This document shows positions 24,231 to 33,535 of a stretch of 64,000 nucleotides of DNA, in pieces. The translations under genes and the position numbers were made by a program. The stretch is from positions 1 to 64,000 of the forward strand of contig JAILIS010000038.1 in assembly GCA_024695145.1 (NCBI GenBank), read 5' to 3'. Positions within the stretch are counted from its first letter, which is position 1, and the number at the start of each line of letters is the position of its first letter. The notes beneath the pieces are model-generated. The model was given only the letters and a program-made list of their open reading frames with translations, had not been told where the DNA came from and did not search any database. The stretch comes from Lachnospiraceae bacterium (GTDB lineage: Bacteria > Bacillota > Clostridia > Lachnospirales > Lachnospiraceae).

Positions 24231-26132
24231 ATGTCCAAAAGGAATCTGTATATATTTTCCATATTGACGGCTTTTACGGCAGTTCTTGCAGGTATACTGT
24301 ACTTTTCTCCGAGAACGACGGCGCCGAAGGAGGTCATCATCTGTGATGTCCGCCCCGACAGTGCCAGGATCATAAAAGATGACGGATCCATCGAGTTCTC
24401 GGATCATCTGTATCTGAAAAACGTGACGGATCACCCGTATGACCTTACGGGACTGTATCTGTCCGATTCCCCGCGTGACAATCAAAAACTCCCGCTTGAC
24501 GGTATCGTCATCGAGCCTTTTTCATCGATCATGATAAAGCTCGATCCGAGCTGGAATTTTGCGCTCAAAAGCTCGGGCGAGGAGATCATATATCTGACCG
24601 ATAAGCGGGGTAACATACTGTATAAATACGATCCCGCACTTCGGCCCGAAGCTCCGCAGGTATCCGCCGAAAGCGGTTTTTATGATAAGGAGTTTGACTT
24701 AACGCTTTTGGCAAAAGAAGGAGATCGGATATTTTATACACTTGACGGGAGCGATCCCGATGAGAACAGCGAGGAATATACAGGCCCCATTCATGTATAT
24801 GACAGGTCCTCAGAGCCTAATACGATAACGACGGTACCCAATACGATCAAAGACTATTATGACGATCAGATGGTGTATTCCGAAAGCGACCGTAATCTTG
24901 CAGATCTGCGGGTCAATCCCGTAGATAAGGCGTTCATTGTAAGAGCCGTTGCCGTCGGCGAAAACGGTTACGTAAGCGAGATCACAACGAATGAGTATTT
25001 CTTCTGCGGCGACAAATACAAAAACGTCATCTCGGTCATAACGGATCCCGAGAATCTGTTCGGTTCATACGGAATACTGTCGGTCGGAGACGAATACGAC
25101 GAGTGGTATAACGGCAGCAGGGAAGGCGCCGAGCCTTCGGTTAACTTCATGCAGAGCGGGCGTGAGTGGGAAGTGCCGGCCGAGATGGATTATTTTCGCA
25201 GCAAGGATAAGGTATTTACGCAAAGGTGCGGACTGCGCCTGCAGGGAAGATCCACGCGATACAGAAGACTCAAGAATTTTCAGCTTCGGGCCAGACACTG
25301 CTACAGCGGCTCGGATGTGTTTGAGTATGATTTTTGGGAGAATGAGAAGTACAGGCCGGATGCGATAATCCTTGATGACCGTTTCAAGGAGTCGTTCTTC
25401 TTCGATCTTATAGAGGATGAGGATATCATCAAACAGAAGACTACAGACAGGGTGGCGCTGTTTTTAAACGGTGAATTCTGGCAGAACATCTATATCCGGC
25501 AGAAGATAAACACGAAATATTACACGGATCATTACGGGATGACAGAGGATAATCTTCTCGTTTATTCGGAGACGCTCCCGACGATCGGGGCCGATGACCA
25601 GGTATTGTTTGATGAGTACAGGAACCAGTATCTTATGCTCGATGAGTTCGCGGCCACACAGGATCTGTCAAAAGACGAGAACTATGCGATGATACAGCAG
25701 TTCATGGATCTGGATACATACATCGATTATCTTGCCATTAACATCTGGGTCGCCTGCGGTGACTGGGGCGAGTTCGAAAACGACGAGTGCTGGAAGGTCA
25801 AAGAGCCGCTTGATGACGGCTATTGTGACGGACGGCTCCGTTGGACGATACATGACGGAGACAACGTGTTCAATATAGGTGGTGTTAAGCACACGGCGGC
25901 TGATTTTGTCGAAGAGAGCGTTCTGTATCAGGGATTGATGAAAAACGAGGACTTTAAGGTAAGGCTCAAAGATCGTATCAATGAGCTTGGGGAGACGTGT
26001 TTTTCCGACGAGAACGTTCAAAAGGAGATAGACAGCGGTAAGTGGGACGAGCCGGAGCTTGAGCAGATAGAGGAATTCTTTGCAACGCGTAAAGACAAGA
26101 TGGCGGGCTTTGCGTATGATGTCGAAATTTAA
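24231..26132 (+). CDS. CotH-family kinase-like protein with lamin-tail and chitobiase-like domains, module 1
   Basis: Membrane-anchored extracytoplasmic protein. Residues 5-25 are an uncleaved anchor or signal. Residues about 33-125 resemble a lamin-tail (LTD) domain. Residues 140-245, with RIFYTLDGSDPDEN and YTGPIHVYDR, match the CHB_HEX_C-type fold. The rest is CotH: CGLRLQGRSTRYRRLKNFQL supplies the phosphate/ATP-binding G and K, and VALFLNGEFWQNIYI is the family core. IHDGDNVFN (D542, D544) is the catalytic/metal motif. Bacillus CotH phosphorylates spore coat proteins; here no spore coat genes are near. The ribosome site is weak. A GT-C gene overlaps its 3' end. Confidence 0.85.
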   Translation: MSKRNLYIFSILTAFTAVLAGILYFSPRTTAPKEVIICDVRPDSARIIKDDGSIEFSDHLYLKNVTDHPYDLTGLYLSDSPRDNQKLPLDGIVIEPFSSIMIKLDPSWNFALKSSGEEIIYLTDKRGNILYKYDPALRPEAPQVSAESGFYDKEFDLTLLAKEGDRIFYTLDGSDPDENSEEYTGPIHVYDRSSEPNTITTVPNTIKDYYDDQMVYSESDRNLADLRVNPVDKAFIVRAVAVGENGYVSEITTNEYFFCGDKYKNVISVITDPENLFGSYGILSVGDEYDEWYNGSREGAEPSVNFMQSGREWEVPAEMDYFRSKDKVFTQRCGLRLQGRSTRYRRLKNFQLRARHCYSGSDVFEYDFWENEKYRPDAIILDDRFKESFFFDLIEDEDIIKQKTTDRVALFLNGEFWQNIYIRQKINTKYYTDHYGMTEDNLLVYSETLPTIGADDQVLFDEYRNQYLMLDEFAATQDLSKDENYAMIQQFMDLDTYIDYLAINIWVACGDWGEFENDECWKVKEPLDDGYCDGRLRWTIHDGDNVFNIGGVKHTAADFVEESVLYQGLMKNEDFKVRLKDRINELGETCFSDENVQKEIDSGKWDEPELEQIEEFFATRKDKMAGFAYDVEI

Positions 26133-27702
26133 GGAAGAGTCTATAGGGTATAAGATACTGACGGCTGCCGTATTTGCGGCTGCCCTGTTCTTCGTGTACA
26201 GGATATTTACGGCGGGCCTTATGGCACTGCCTTATCCGAAAGAACTGCTGGAGCCTTCAAATGTTGCCCTTACAAACCTGTTCATAGAGGGGAAGAGTCC
26301 CTACGCGCCGTCATCGCTTGACTGGTCCACTCCGGCGGTAAACTACGATTATCCGTTCCTGGGAAGTCTTCTGGCGGCCGGAATAGCGAAACTTACAGGC
26401 TGTAACGCCGTGACCGCGCATTTTGTCATATCATTTTCGTGTATACTCCTGTCCGGGTTTATCGGATATGTATTTGTGCGCCCATATACAAGGACGACCG
26501 TGGCTCCGCTTCTGGCGGCACTTCTTTTTATGTTCTGTCACTGGAGGTTCGGCTATATCAGCGCGGCACCGGATGATCCGGCACTGCTCTTCTTCCTTCT
26601 GACAATGCTCGTCGCTACGAGCTCCCAGGTCAGATACAAACCGCTGTGGTGCGCCATAGGCAGCACGGCGTGCTTTTATACCAAGCAGTACATGGTGCTC
26701 GTGTTCGCGGGCATATTCATCTACATGTTCCTCTATTCAAAAAAAGACGCGTTCAAGCTCCTGGCATGGATGCTTGTGATAAATGCGGCCGTTGCGGGCA
26801 TTATCACATATTCATGGCCCATGTACTGGATGAAGGCGTTCGTGTTCACGTATCTCGGGTCGATGTTCGGCGGGGGATTCAGGCTCACAACTTTCCTTGA
26901 GCAGTTTAAATATATCCTCATAAGTTTTGCGGGACTGTTTGTGATCCTGCTTATCGCTGCGATCCTTGCCATACGGCACGCTCTTCAAAAAAGAGATGAG
27001 AAGAAGGGCCCGCGTTTTAAGGAGAACGATATATTCACGCTGTGTGTCGTAAATACGATCATCATGATCGCACCGCTCTTTGTGCTCGGGCGAAACGATG
27101 GAGCTTTCATATCGTATTTTCTGCAACTGTGGATGCCGTCCGTATCCGTTGTTACGCTTGTGTGCTTTGAACGCATGAAACCGGACGGCGGATCGTTCAT
27201 ATACGGCCTGATATATGCCGGGATAGCGGCATTTACGGTGTATTTCGGATTCGGGAAGCTCCCGCTTCATGTCCTGACCCCGCAGGAGATAGAAAAATGG
27301 CAGAAAGCGTATGAATATACGGCTACGAACTCTGACAAGGGATATGTTTTCTATTCGAGGGTGCTCTCATATGACGGCTTTGCGAGACAGAACGGAGACT
27401 GGTTCTGCGGCCACGACGGTGAGATCGGGACACACACGCTTGATTACATAGGATATTCGGGCCTTGATCCCGCATGGTTTCCGTATACAAAGAAGCTTGT
27501 CGACCAGAACCTTGCATACCGGGAGAGTGTCGTCGAGAAGATCCGTAACCATGAGTATGCGCTCATAACGTTCGAGGAGGACGGATCATCCTATATTATT
27601 ACCGATGAACTGTGTGAAGAGAATGGATACCGCAGGATCGACACACTCGATCTTCAGACGGGAAACATGCCGTATGAGGTCGCTTTTTATGTGCCAAGAT
27701 GA
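26119..27702 (+). CDS. GT-C type membrane glycosyltransferase-like protein
   Basis: About 527 residues with some ten to twelve hydrophobic segments. The start at 26119 (MMSKFKEESIGYKIL) overlaps the end of the CotH gene; the ribosome site is poor, so the exact start is uncertain. The first extracytoplasmic loop has EPSNVALTNLFIEGKSPY, where an acidic residue is expected in GT-C enzymes using polyprenyl-phosphate sugars. TKQYMVLVF in the middle resembles the K-[EQ]-x motif of mannosyltransferase-like proteins. A soluble C-terminal part of about 110 residues follows. Sugar and acceptor are unknown. It is transcribed with module 1, suggesting that its acceptor and the CotH/VTC product are related. 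Confidence 0.72.
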   Translation: MSKFKEESIGYKILTAAVFAAALFFVYRIFTAGLMALPYPKELLEPSNVALTNLFIEGKSPYAPSSLDWSTPAVNYDYPFLGSLLAAGIAKLTGCNAVTAHFVISFSCILLSGFIGYVFVRPYTRTTVAPLLAALLFMFCHWRFGYISAAPDDPALLFFLLTMLVATSSQVRYKPLWCAIGSTACFYTKQYMVLVFAGIFIYMFLYSKKDAFKLLAWMLVINAAVAGIITYSWPMYWMKAFVFTYLGSMFGGGFRLTTFLEQFKYILISFAGLFVILLIAAILAIRHALQKRDEKKGPRFKENDIFTLCVVNTIIMIAPLFVLGRNDGAFISYFLQLWMPSVSVVTLVCFERMKPDGGSFIYGLIYAGIAAFTVYFGFGKLPLHVLTPQEIEKWQKAYEYTATNSDKGYVFYSRVLSYDGFARQNGDWFCGHDGEIGTHTLDYIGYSGLDPAWFPYTKKLVDQNLAYRESVVEKIRNHEYALITFEEDGSSYIITDELCEENGYRRIDTLDLQTGNMPYEVAFYVPR

Positions 27703-27719
27703 CATATTTATGGTAAAAT
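27691..27719 (+). promoter_or_regulatory. Promoter of the GT2 operon, leaderless geometry
   Basis: Extended -10 TGGTAAAAT ends at 27719, six bases before the ATG at 27726. The -35 at the proper 17-base distance is the weak GTGCCA (27691-27696). No ribosome site precedes the ATG. Confidence 0.55.
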
Positions 27720-27725
27720 AGCCGT

Positions 27726-28685
27726 ATGAGAAAGAAGAAGATAAGCATCATGGTTCCGTGCTACAACGAGGTTGAGAACGCGGAGCTCATGGCCAATTCC
27801 ATAACGAATGTTTTTGCCGAAGCGCTTACGGCATATGATCACGAGATCGTTTTTATCGACAACTGCTCGACCGACGGGACAAGGGAAGTCATAGAAAACC
27901 TTTGCAGGAAGGACCGCAGGATCAAGGCGATCTTTAATATTTCCAATTTTGGACAGTTCAATTCGCCGTTCTACGGCATGTGCCAGTGCACCGGGGACTG
28001 CGTGATCCCGATATGCTGTGATTTTCAGGACCCTGTGGAACTGATCCCGACATTTGTTTCCGAGTGGGAGAAGGGCCATCGGATCGTTGTCGGTATCAAG
28101 AGCGCGAGCCGCGAAAACCCGATCCTGTACATGCTGCGAACCATATATTACAAGGTGATCATGAAGATGTCGCCGGTGAAGATGATAGAGCATTTCACGG
28201 GCTTCGGTCTGTATGACAGAAGCTTCATAGAACTTATCAGACAGCTTGATGATCCGATACCGTTCCTTCGCGGGATAGTGGCCGAATACGGCGACGGGTT
28301 CAATATGCTGAAGTTTGAATATACACAGGAGAGGCGCCGTGCGGGCAAGACGCACAACAATTTCTACAGTCTGTATGATGCGGCGATGCTCTCTTTTACA
28401 TCATATACGAAGGTCGGCCTTCGATTTGCGACATTCCTCGGGGCTCTGTGCTCCGGAGTGAGCTTTCTTGTCGCGATATACTACTTTATCAAAAAGCTCC
28501 TGTTCTGGGATTTCTATGCCCTCGGCAATGCACCGATGACACTCGGAGTGTTCCTGCTCGGAGGTGTGCAGCTGCTGTTTCTGGGACTTCTCGGTGAATA
28601 TATCCTGAATATCAATACACGTGTTATAAAACGACCTGTTGTTATTGAACAGAAGCGTATCAACTTCGACGAGGACGCAAAATGA
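27726..28685 (+). CDS. GtrB/DPM1-like polyprenyl-phosphate glycosyltransferase
   Basis: GT2 enzyme that would transfer a sugar from a nucleotide donor to undecaprenyl phosphate. ISIMVPCYNEVENAELM is the GT-A start. EIVFIDNCSTDGTREV and CDFQDPVELIPTFVSEWE provide the nucleotide and metal contacts (the DFQD motif). FTGFGLYDRSFIELIRQL and FLRGIVAEYG are typical of the GtrB group. Two C-terminal membrane segments follow, as in GtrB. At 319 residues it is complete. It is a clear paralogue of the product at 31477. Its stop overlaps the next GT2 by 4 bases. Confidence 0.88.
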   Translation: MRKKKISIMVPCYNEVENAELMANSITNVFAEALTAYDHEIVFIDNCSTDGTREVIENLCRKDRRIKAIFNISNFGQFNSPFYGMCQCTGDCVIPICCDFQDPVELIPTFVSEWEKGHRIVVGIKSASRENPILYMLRTIYYKVIMKMSPVKMIEHFTGFGLYDRSFIELIRQLDDPIPFLRGIVAEYGDGFNMLKFEYTQERRRAGKTHNNFYSLYDAAMLSFTSYTKVGLRFATFLGALCSGVSFLVAIYYFIKKLLFWDFYALGNAPMTLGVFLLGGVQLLFLGLLGEYILNINTRVIKRPVVIEQKRINFDEDAK

Positions 28686-29488
28686 GTTCGCGAACTGACC
28701 TGTCCGCTACAAAGCTTACAGTAATAACAGTTGTATTTAATGCCGCCGACAGGATAGAAGATACGATAAGATCTGTTCTTTCGCAGGACTATGAGGATAT
28801 CGAATATATCATCAAAGACGGCGGATCTGATGATGACACACCTGTTATCGTAAAGAGATATGCGGATGATGATGACAGGATAAAATATGTACAGGGGCCC
28901 GACAAAGGCATATATGACGCGATGAACATAGCGTTATCGGAGGCGTCCGGAGGTGTTATTGAATTCTTAAACGCCGGGGACCGGTTCGCTTCTCCCGATG
29001 TGTGCTCGCGTGCAATGTCAGTTATGACCGGCAGCGGCTCTGATATCGTATTCGGGGATCTGATGTACGAAAATCCCGACGGCACGACGGATATCAGGAG
29101 ATATCCTCAGTCGTGCGCCAAAAAGATATACTATCTGACCGGAGATGTGATCAATCATCAGGTCATATTTGCGAAAAGGGAATTGTTTGATAACGCTCTC
29201 TTTGATACGACGCTGAAGATCTGTGCGGACAGGGAATGGATGATGAGGATCAGGGCATATACGCCGGTGCGTAAGATGACCGCTCTCGGCTTCGTTGTTG
29301 CCATATATCCTCTTGACGGATATTCCGTCATCAACAAGGAGCGCTACAGAAGGGAAGCAACAGCCTGTATCAGACGGCATATGCCGCTCGGATATCCTGT
29401 ATACGCCGTCTTTGAGTTTATAAGGTCAAACCGTTATCTTGCGGGTCTGCTTCATCGACTGTATAAACTGCTCTATATGGCGAAATGA
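28682..29488 (+). CDS. GT2 glycosyltransferase (WcaA-like)
   Basis: Soluble or peripheral inverting glycosyltransferase. LTVITVVFNAADRIEDTIRS starts the GT-A fold, DIEYIIKDGGSDDDTPVIVK is the nucleotide-binding strand, and GPDKGIYDAMNIALSEASG followed by FLNAGDRF is the usual DxD region, here as A-G-D. VINHQVIFAKRELF matches the acceptor region of the WcaA/SpsA branch. 268 residues, no membrane segment. GAGGA precedes the ATG. It probably adds a sugar to a lipid-linked intermediate on the cytoplasmic face; specificity cannot be read. Confidence 0.87.
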   Translation: MSSRTDLSATKLTVITVVFNAADRIEDTIRSVLSQDYEDIEYIIKDGGSDDDTPVIVKRYADDDDRIKYVQGPDKGIYDAMNIALSEASGGVIEFLNAGDRFASPDVCSRAMSVMTGSGSDIVFGDLMYENPDGTTDIRRYPQSCAKKIYYLTGDVINHQVIFAKRELFDNALFDTTLKICADREWMMRIRAYTPVRKMTALGFVVAIYPLDGYSVINKERYRREATACIRRHMPLGYPVYAVFEFIRSNRYLAGLLHRLYKLLYMAK

Positions 29489-29492
29489 TCCT

Positions 29493-31457
29493 ATGAAGAC
29501 TGATAATATAAAGCGAACAATCACATTCTCTTTTATCGCCTTTACCGTATCACAGTTCATAACGCCGGCGGTTGAGACGACAAAATGGATCATACTCGTA
29601 AGAGCCGCACTCATTGCAGTCTCTGTACTGTCATATCTTCTTGCGGTACATTTTGCAGAATCTTCTGAGCCGTATAACAGACAGCTTTCATGGATGAGCG
29701 CTGTGATCGCCCTGTTTTCGATACTATACTGCGCTGCGGCGATGCCGTCTGCACTTTATATCAGGTATTACTCCCAGATATTTCTTATGGCGGCCTGGCT
29801 GTTCGCATCGCTTTTTGCAGCGGTTAGAAACCGTAAGGTTCTGGCGGCATCGCTAAGTTCTCTTACGGGGGATACGCGGTTTTATATCGGTGTGGCTTTT
29901 TGTTTTTCCCTGATACTTACCGTTTTGTCATACGGGACTGACGGGCCGCATTTCGTATGGGATGCGAACTCCATGTATAACGAGCTCGAAAACTTCGGCA
30001 TTGTCGATGTTTTTAACTTAAGGGCTCTGTTTGTGTTCACGCACATCGATATAAGCTATTTCCTGCCGCTGCTTCTTCTCACAAAGCTTACGGGGAGCAT
30101 GAGGGCGGCTTTTTTTACATATAACATGCTCTGCATCATAGGGGCATCGTTCGGGATCGTATTTCTTTTAAGGAAGACTCTTCCCGGCAGGGGCAGGTTA
30201 TTTACCGTCGCGGCATCTGCCGCATGCCTGTTTTCGCCCTATATATGCGGTCTTTCAACATATTATTCGTATGACTACGCGATATGCTGCCTGATCCCGC
30301 TGCTGTTGCTGTTTGCATTTAATGAGGACTGGATATACTTTATATCACTTGCTCTTTATATAAGCTTTTTGAAAGAGACCGGCTTCATATATGCCGGAAG
30401 CGTGTTCGGAGCAGTCATGATCGCAGAGCTTTTGTGCGACAGGCGGCCGCTTTCAAAAGTCGTCATAAGGTTTCGGACAGTCGCGTACATGATGATAGTC
30501 GTACTGTTTGTGATCCTGTATAAGAGCATCTCGTCGTGGGATGAGAACTTCGGTGAGGGCTTTACGTATAAGACGGAGCATATCCTGACGCAGCTTCGGA
30601 TGTATTTCATATTCAACTTCGAATGGGTCGTAAGCTGCGCTATCATCATCATGCTCGTGATATATGCGCTGCAAAAGAAGAGCATCGGAAGATATGCGGC
30701 TGTATATGCTGTATCTTCCGCAGTATTTCTTGCTTTCAACCTCGTGTATGTGACCTATGAAAATCCGCGATATATGGATGCGTTCCCGATATGCATGATG
30801 CTGCTGTTTGTGACGCTGCTTGCCGGAAGCGATATATCAGAAGGTTTAAAAACATGCATCGCATCATGCCTAGCTCTTCTTATGGGAGCAGCAAGCTTTT
30901 TCTCATTTGATCCTATAACCCCGCTTTTCTTCTATACTGCGGATACCGGCCGGGCAAAGCTTTATGCATCGGATGCCGCCGATCAGGCGGGAGGCGATCA
31001 GAGCGTATACAACAGGCAGTATTACGGGCTCGATATCGTATTTGACAGGGCACTTTCCGTCGGTATCGATAACGGAGATGAGCTTATAGCCGTATCTACG
31101 GGAGATTTCAGAAATACGTGGGCGGTTGACGGGGGCCATTACTCATACAAGGATACCGACGAGCGGAGGTATTTTACGGAGTTCTGGGACAATTTACGAC
31201 AAAGGCGCGAGCCGGCATATGATTATGAGTTTATAAATGATGACATACATACCGTAATGGATATAAGATATATATATCCCGATGATGATATCAATGAGGC
31301 GCTTTCTGCGAAAGACTCCTTTATCTATATTTATCTGCCGTCCTTTAATTCGGGACGCGAGGAGGCGGTCAGAGCCGGTTTTACGGTAACGGAGGAAGGT
31401 ACATTTACATCCCACGGATGGGTGATGTCATATATCAGGGGTACGAAGGCCCGGTAA
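29493..31457 (+). CDS. Large polytopic membrane protein, probable GT-C glycosyltransferase
   Basis: About 654 residues with roughly twelve membrane segments in the first 460 residues and a soluble C-terminal part of about 170. The start at 29493 (MKTDNIKRTITFSF) is 4 bases after the previous stop; no strong ribosome site is visible, so coupling to the GT2 gene is likely. An early loop reads GPHFVWDANSMYNELEN, with acidic residues where GT-C enzymes bind polyprenyl-phosphate sugar, and SFLKETGFIYAG resembles the K-E-T/S motif seen in related proteins. No close named family is recognised. Lying between two GtrB-like enzymes, it may use the lipid sugars they make. Confidence 0.7.
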   Translation: MKTDNIKRTITFSFIAFTVSQFITPAVETTKWIILVRAALIAVSVLSYLLAVHFAESSEPYNRQLSWMSAVIALFSILYCAAAMPSALYIRYYSQIFLMAAWLFASLFAAVRNRKVLAASLSSLTGDTRFYIGVAFCFSLILTVLSYGTDGPHFVWDANSMYNELENFGIVDVFNLRALFVFTHIDISYFLPLLLLTKLTGSMRAAFFTYNMLCIIGASFGIVFLLRKTLPGRGRLFTVAASAACLFSPYICGLSTYYSYDYAICCLIPLLLLFAFNEDWIYFISLALYISFLKETGFIYAGSVFGAVMIAELLCDRRPLSKVVIRFRTVAYMMIVVLFVILYKSISSWDENFGEGFTYKTEHILTQLRMYFIFNFEWVVSCAIIIMLVIYALQKKSIGRYAAVYAVSSAVFLAFNLVYVTYENPRYMDAFPICMMLLFVTLLAGSDISEGLKTCIASCLALLMGAASFFSFDPITPLFFYTADTGRAKLYASDAADQAGGDQSVYNRQYYGLDIVFDRALSVGIDNGDELIAVSTGDFRNTWAVDGGHYSYKDTDERRYFTEFWDNLRQRREPAYDYEFINDDIHTVMDIRYIYPDDDINEALSAKDSFIYIYLPSFNSGREEAVRAGFTVTEEGTFTSHGWVMSYIRGTKAR

Positions 31458-31476
31458 GAAAAAGCGGAGATTGGAT

Positions 31477-32448
31477 ATGAGCAAACTGATAAGCATCGTG
31501 ATACCTACATACAACGAGGAGGAGAACGTCGAGCCGATGGCAAAAGCCGTCAGGCAGATGTTTGAATCCGACCTTCCGGATTACGGATATGAGATCATAT
31601 TCATAGACAACGATTCGAAGGACAATACGAGGCAGCTCCTGAAGAAGATATGCGAAGAGGATGAAAACGTCACCGCGATCTTCAATGCGAAGAACTTCGG
31701 GCCGTTCAACTCCCCTTATTACGGGATGCTGCAGGCTACGGGCGATGCGGTGGTGCTGTTGTGCGCTGATTTTCAGGATCCCGTGGAGCTCATCCCGGAA
31801 TTTGTCAAAGAGTGGGAAAACGGATACAGGATAGTGATAGGCAAGAAGCTTTCGAGCCGCGAGAACAGGTTCATGTACTTCCTTCGCTCGATGTACTACA
31901 GCATCATCAGAAAGATGTCTGAGGTTGACCAGATAGAGCATTTCACGGGATTCGGGCTCTATGACCGCAGTTTTATCGAGGTGCTGCGCGATCTCAAGGA
32001 TCCGACGCCGTTTCTTCGCGGCATAGTTGCGGAGCTTGGCTGGAAGCGCAAGGAGATCGCCTACGAGCAGCAAAAGCGCCGCGCCGGCAAGTCATACTAC
32101 AGCCTGTACAAGTACTATGACGCGGCAATGCTCAGCTTTACGTCATATACCAAGGTCGGCCTTCGCATGGCGACGTTTGTCGGCTTTACGGTCGGTATCG
32201 TAAGCTTCATCATCGCGATCGTCTACATCATCTTAAAGCTGATCCACTGGGACGAGTACAGCATGGGTACGGCAAGCCTTGCCGTGGGCCTTTTCTTCCT
32301 CGGCTCGGTACAGCTCATATTCATAGGTTTTGTCGGAGAATACATCCTCAGCATGAATCAGAGGATAATGAACAGACCGCTCGTTATCGAAGAGGGCAGA
32401 GCCGGCAAAAATGCCGATAAACCGATCATTACCGGAAAAGCCGATTAG
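31477..32448 (+). CDS. GtrB/DPM1-like polyprenyl-phosphate glycosyltransferase
   Basis: Paralogue of the product at 27726. The start at 31477 has GGAG 8 bases upstream; a TTG two codons earlier is possible. LISIVIPTYNEEENVEPM, EIIFIDNDSKDNTRQLLKK and CADFQDPVELIPEFVKEWE give the GT-A core with the DFQD motif. FTGFGLYDRSFIEVLRDL and FLRGIVAELGWKRKEI follow, and two C-terminal membrane segments end the protein. Differences from its paralogue in the DNDSKDN loop and in the C-terminal tail suggest another sugar or partner. Its stop overlaps the convergent minus-strand SGNH gene by 4 bases, with no terminator hairpin between the two. Confidence 0.88.
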   Translation: MSKLISIVIPTYNEEENVEPMAKAVRQMFESDLPDYGYEIIFIDNDSKDNTRQLLKKICEEDENVTAIFNAKNFGPFNSPYYGMLQATGDAVVLLCADFQDPVELIPEFVKEWENGYRIVIGKKLSSRENRFMYFLRSMYYSIIRKMSEVDQIEHFTGFGLYDRSFIEVLRDLKDPTPFLRGIVAELGWKRKEIAYEQQKRRAGKSYYSLYKYYDAAMLSFTSYTKVGLRMATFVGFTVGIVSFIIAIVYIILKLIHWDEYSMGTASLAVGLFFLGSVQLIFIGFVGEYILSMNQRIMNRPLVIEEGRAGKNADKPIITGKAD

Positions 32449-33527
32449 GGCGTGCTCATATCCTGTTCTATATAGGATTTAAGCTGCTCATCCCATTCGG
32501 GAACGTCGTTTTCCCAGTAAGCATATCCGCTGTCCCCGCGTCTGTCGGGGATATCGTAATTGCTGTTTATATACTTGCACAGATACTCGGTAGTCTTTTG
32601 CGCACCGAGCGCATCAAAGTGATCCACACCCCAGAAATCCGTCGCATCATTGAATCCGAGCTCACTCACGTTATCGGAAAAGTCCTCAAAAGTCAGTCCC
32701 TTTCCGCTAAGATACTCAGCCAGGAAATTCTTGCGCTCAAAATCATCTTCCTTGATGAAATATATCGGAGGGCAGTAGTAAACCACATCGGCACCGCTCT
32801 TTGAAAGCTCTTCCGTCAGCCTGTCAAGGACTTCGAGCTCAACATCGGGTATCTTCTGCGACTTGCCGGTATCTTCAAGAAGAGTCGTGGGATCGAACTC
32901 GCCGCCTTCGTTGTGCGAAAGATAGAAGTAACCCTTTCCGACATCATGTACCGTATTAAAGAACTGGCTGATATGGAACTTTTTGTTGTGACACCTTGAT
33001 ATATCAAAGAACCAGAAACAGTAGTCGGCAAAATTACCGCCACGGTCGCGGTTGATCTCATATACCTGTTCGAATCTGTCGAAATAGTAGCGTTTTCCGT
33101 CAAGATTGTACTTGATGAACTCATACAGGTAATCTTTTTCGGCCTCTTCCTCGCCGCCCTGGCGAAGCCAGTTTTTGTTCTGGGAATGATGCCCGTACAT
33201 GAACGGCACGACGTCGACCATGATGAGCTTCGGCGACTGGGTGCGCAGTATGTCTTTTACGGCATAAGGGAAGGCATTTTCCATCATACAGTTGGTGCAG
33301 TAGTTTGCCGCAGCCATACCGTAGTCTTCCCATGCCTTCATAGGCATGAATGTGGAAAAAGTGACACTGGTCCCGACGAACATAACATCCGCCTTGTTTT
33401 TCGGAAGATCATAAAATCCCATGAGGCGGGTGTAATCTCTCATGCAGTATGTTACATGGATCAGCAGATAAAAGGTCAGGACGAGGCACATTACCACCCC
33501 GGTTATCCGAAGGACTGTCTTTTTCAT
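32445..33527 (-). CDS. SGNH-like acyl-transfer partner of the MBOAT protein
   Basis: A 360-residue protein anchored by residues 5-25, with its bulk outside the membrane. VMFVGTSVTFSTFMPMKAWE carries the block I serine in G-T-S form. FWGVDHFDALGAQKTTEYL near the C-terminus is the D-x-x-H block V. This pairing beside an MBOAT gene parallels AlgI with AlgJ/AlgX, PatA with PatB, and DltB with DltD. The likely role is moving an acyl (usually acetyl) group to an exported glycan. AGGAG precedes the ATG and the gap to the MBOAT stop is 8 bases. It is the last gene of the five-gene minus-strand operon. Confidence 0.8.
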   Translation of the reverse strand: MKKTVLRITGVVMCLVLTFYLLIHVTYCMRDYTRLMGFYDLPKNKADVMFVGTSVTFSTFMPMKAWEDYGMAAANYCTNCMMENAFPYAVKDILRTQSPKLIMVDVVPFMYGHHSQNKNWLRQGGEEEAEKDYLYEFIKYNLDGKRYYFDRFEQVYEINRDRGGNFADYCFWFFDISRCHNKKFHISQFFNTVHDVGKGYFYLSHNEGGEFDPTTLLEDTGKSQKIPDVELEVLDRLTEELSKSGADVVYYCPPIYFIKEDDFERKNFLAEYLSGKGLTFEDFSDNVSELGFNDATDFWGVDHFDALGAQKTTEYLCKYINSNYDIPDRRGDSGYAYWENDVPEWDEQLKSYIEQDMSTP

Positions 33528-33535
33528 ACTTACTC

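Noticed and set aside
24231..26132. A spore coat gene cluster, because of CotH
   Set aside because: No other spore coat or sporulation gene is nearby; the neighbours are VTC, DUF4956 and glycan enzymes, and the CotH proteins carry membrane anchors and extra extracytoplasmic domains.
32440..32460. A bidirectional terminator between the convergent GT2 and SGNH genes
   Set aside because: The stop codons overlap by 4 bases and no hairpin with a T-run is present on either strand near them.
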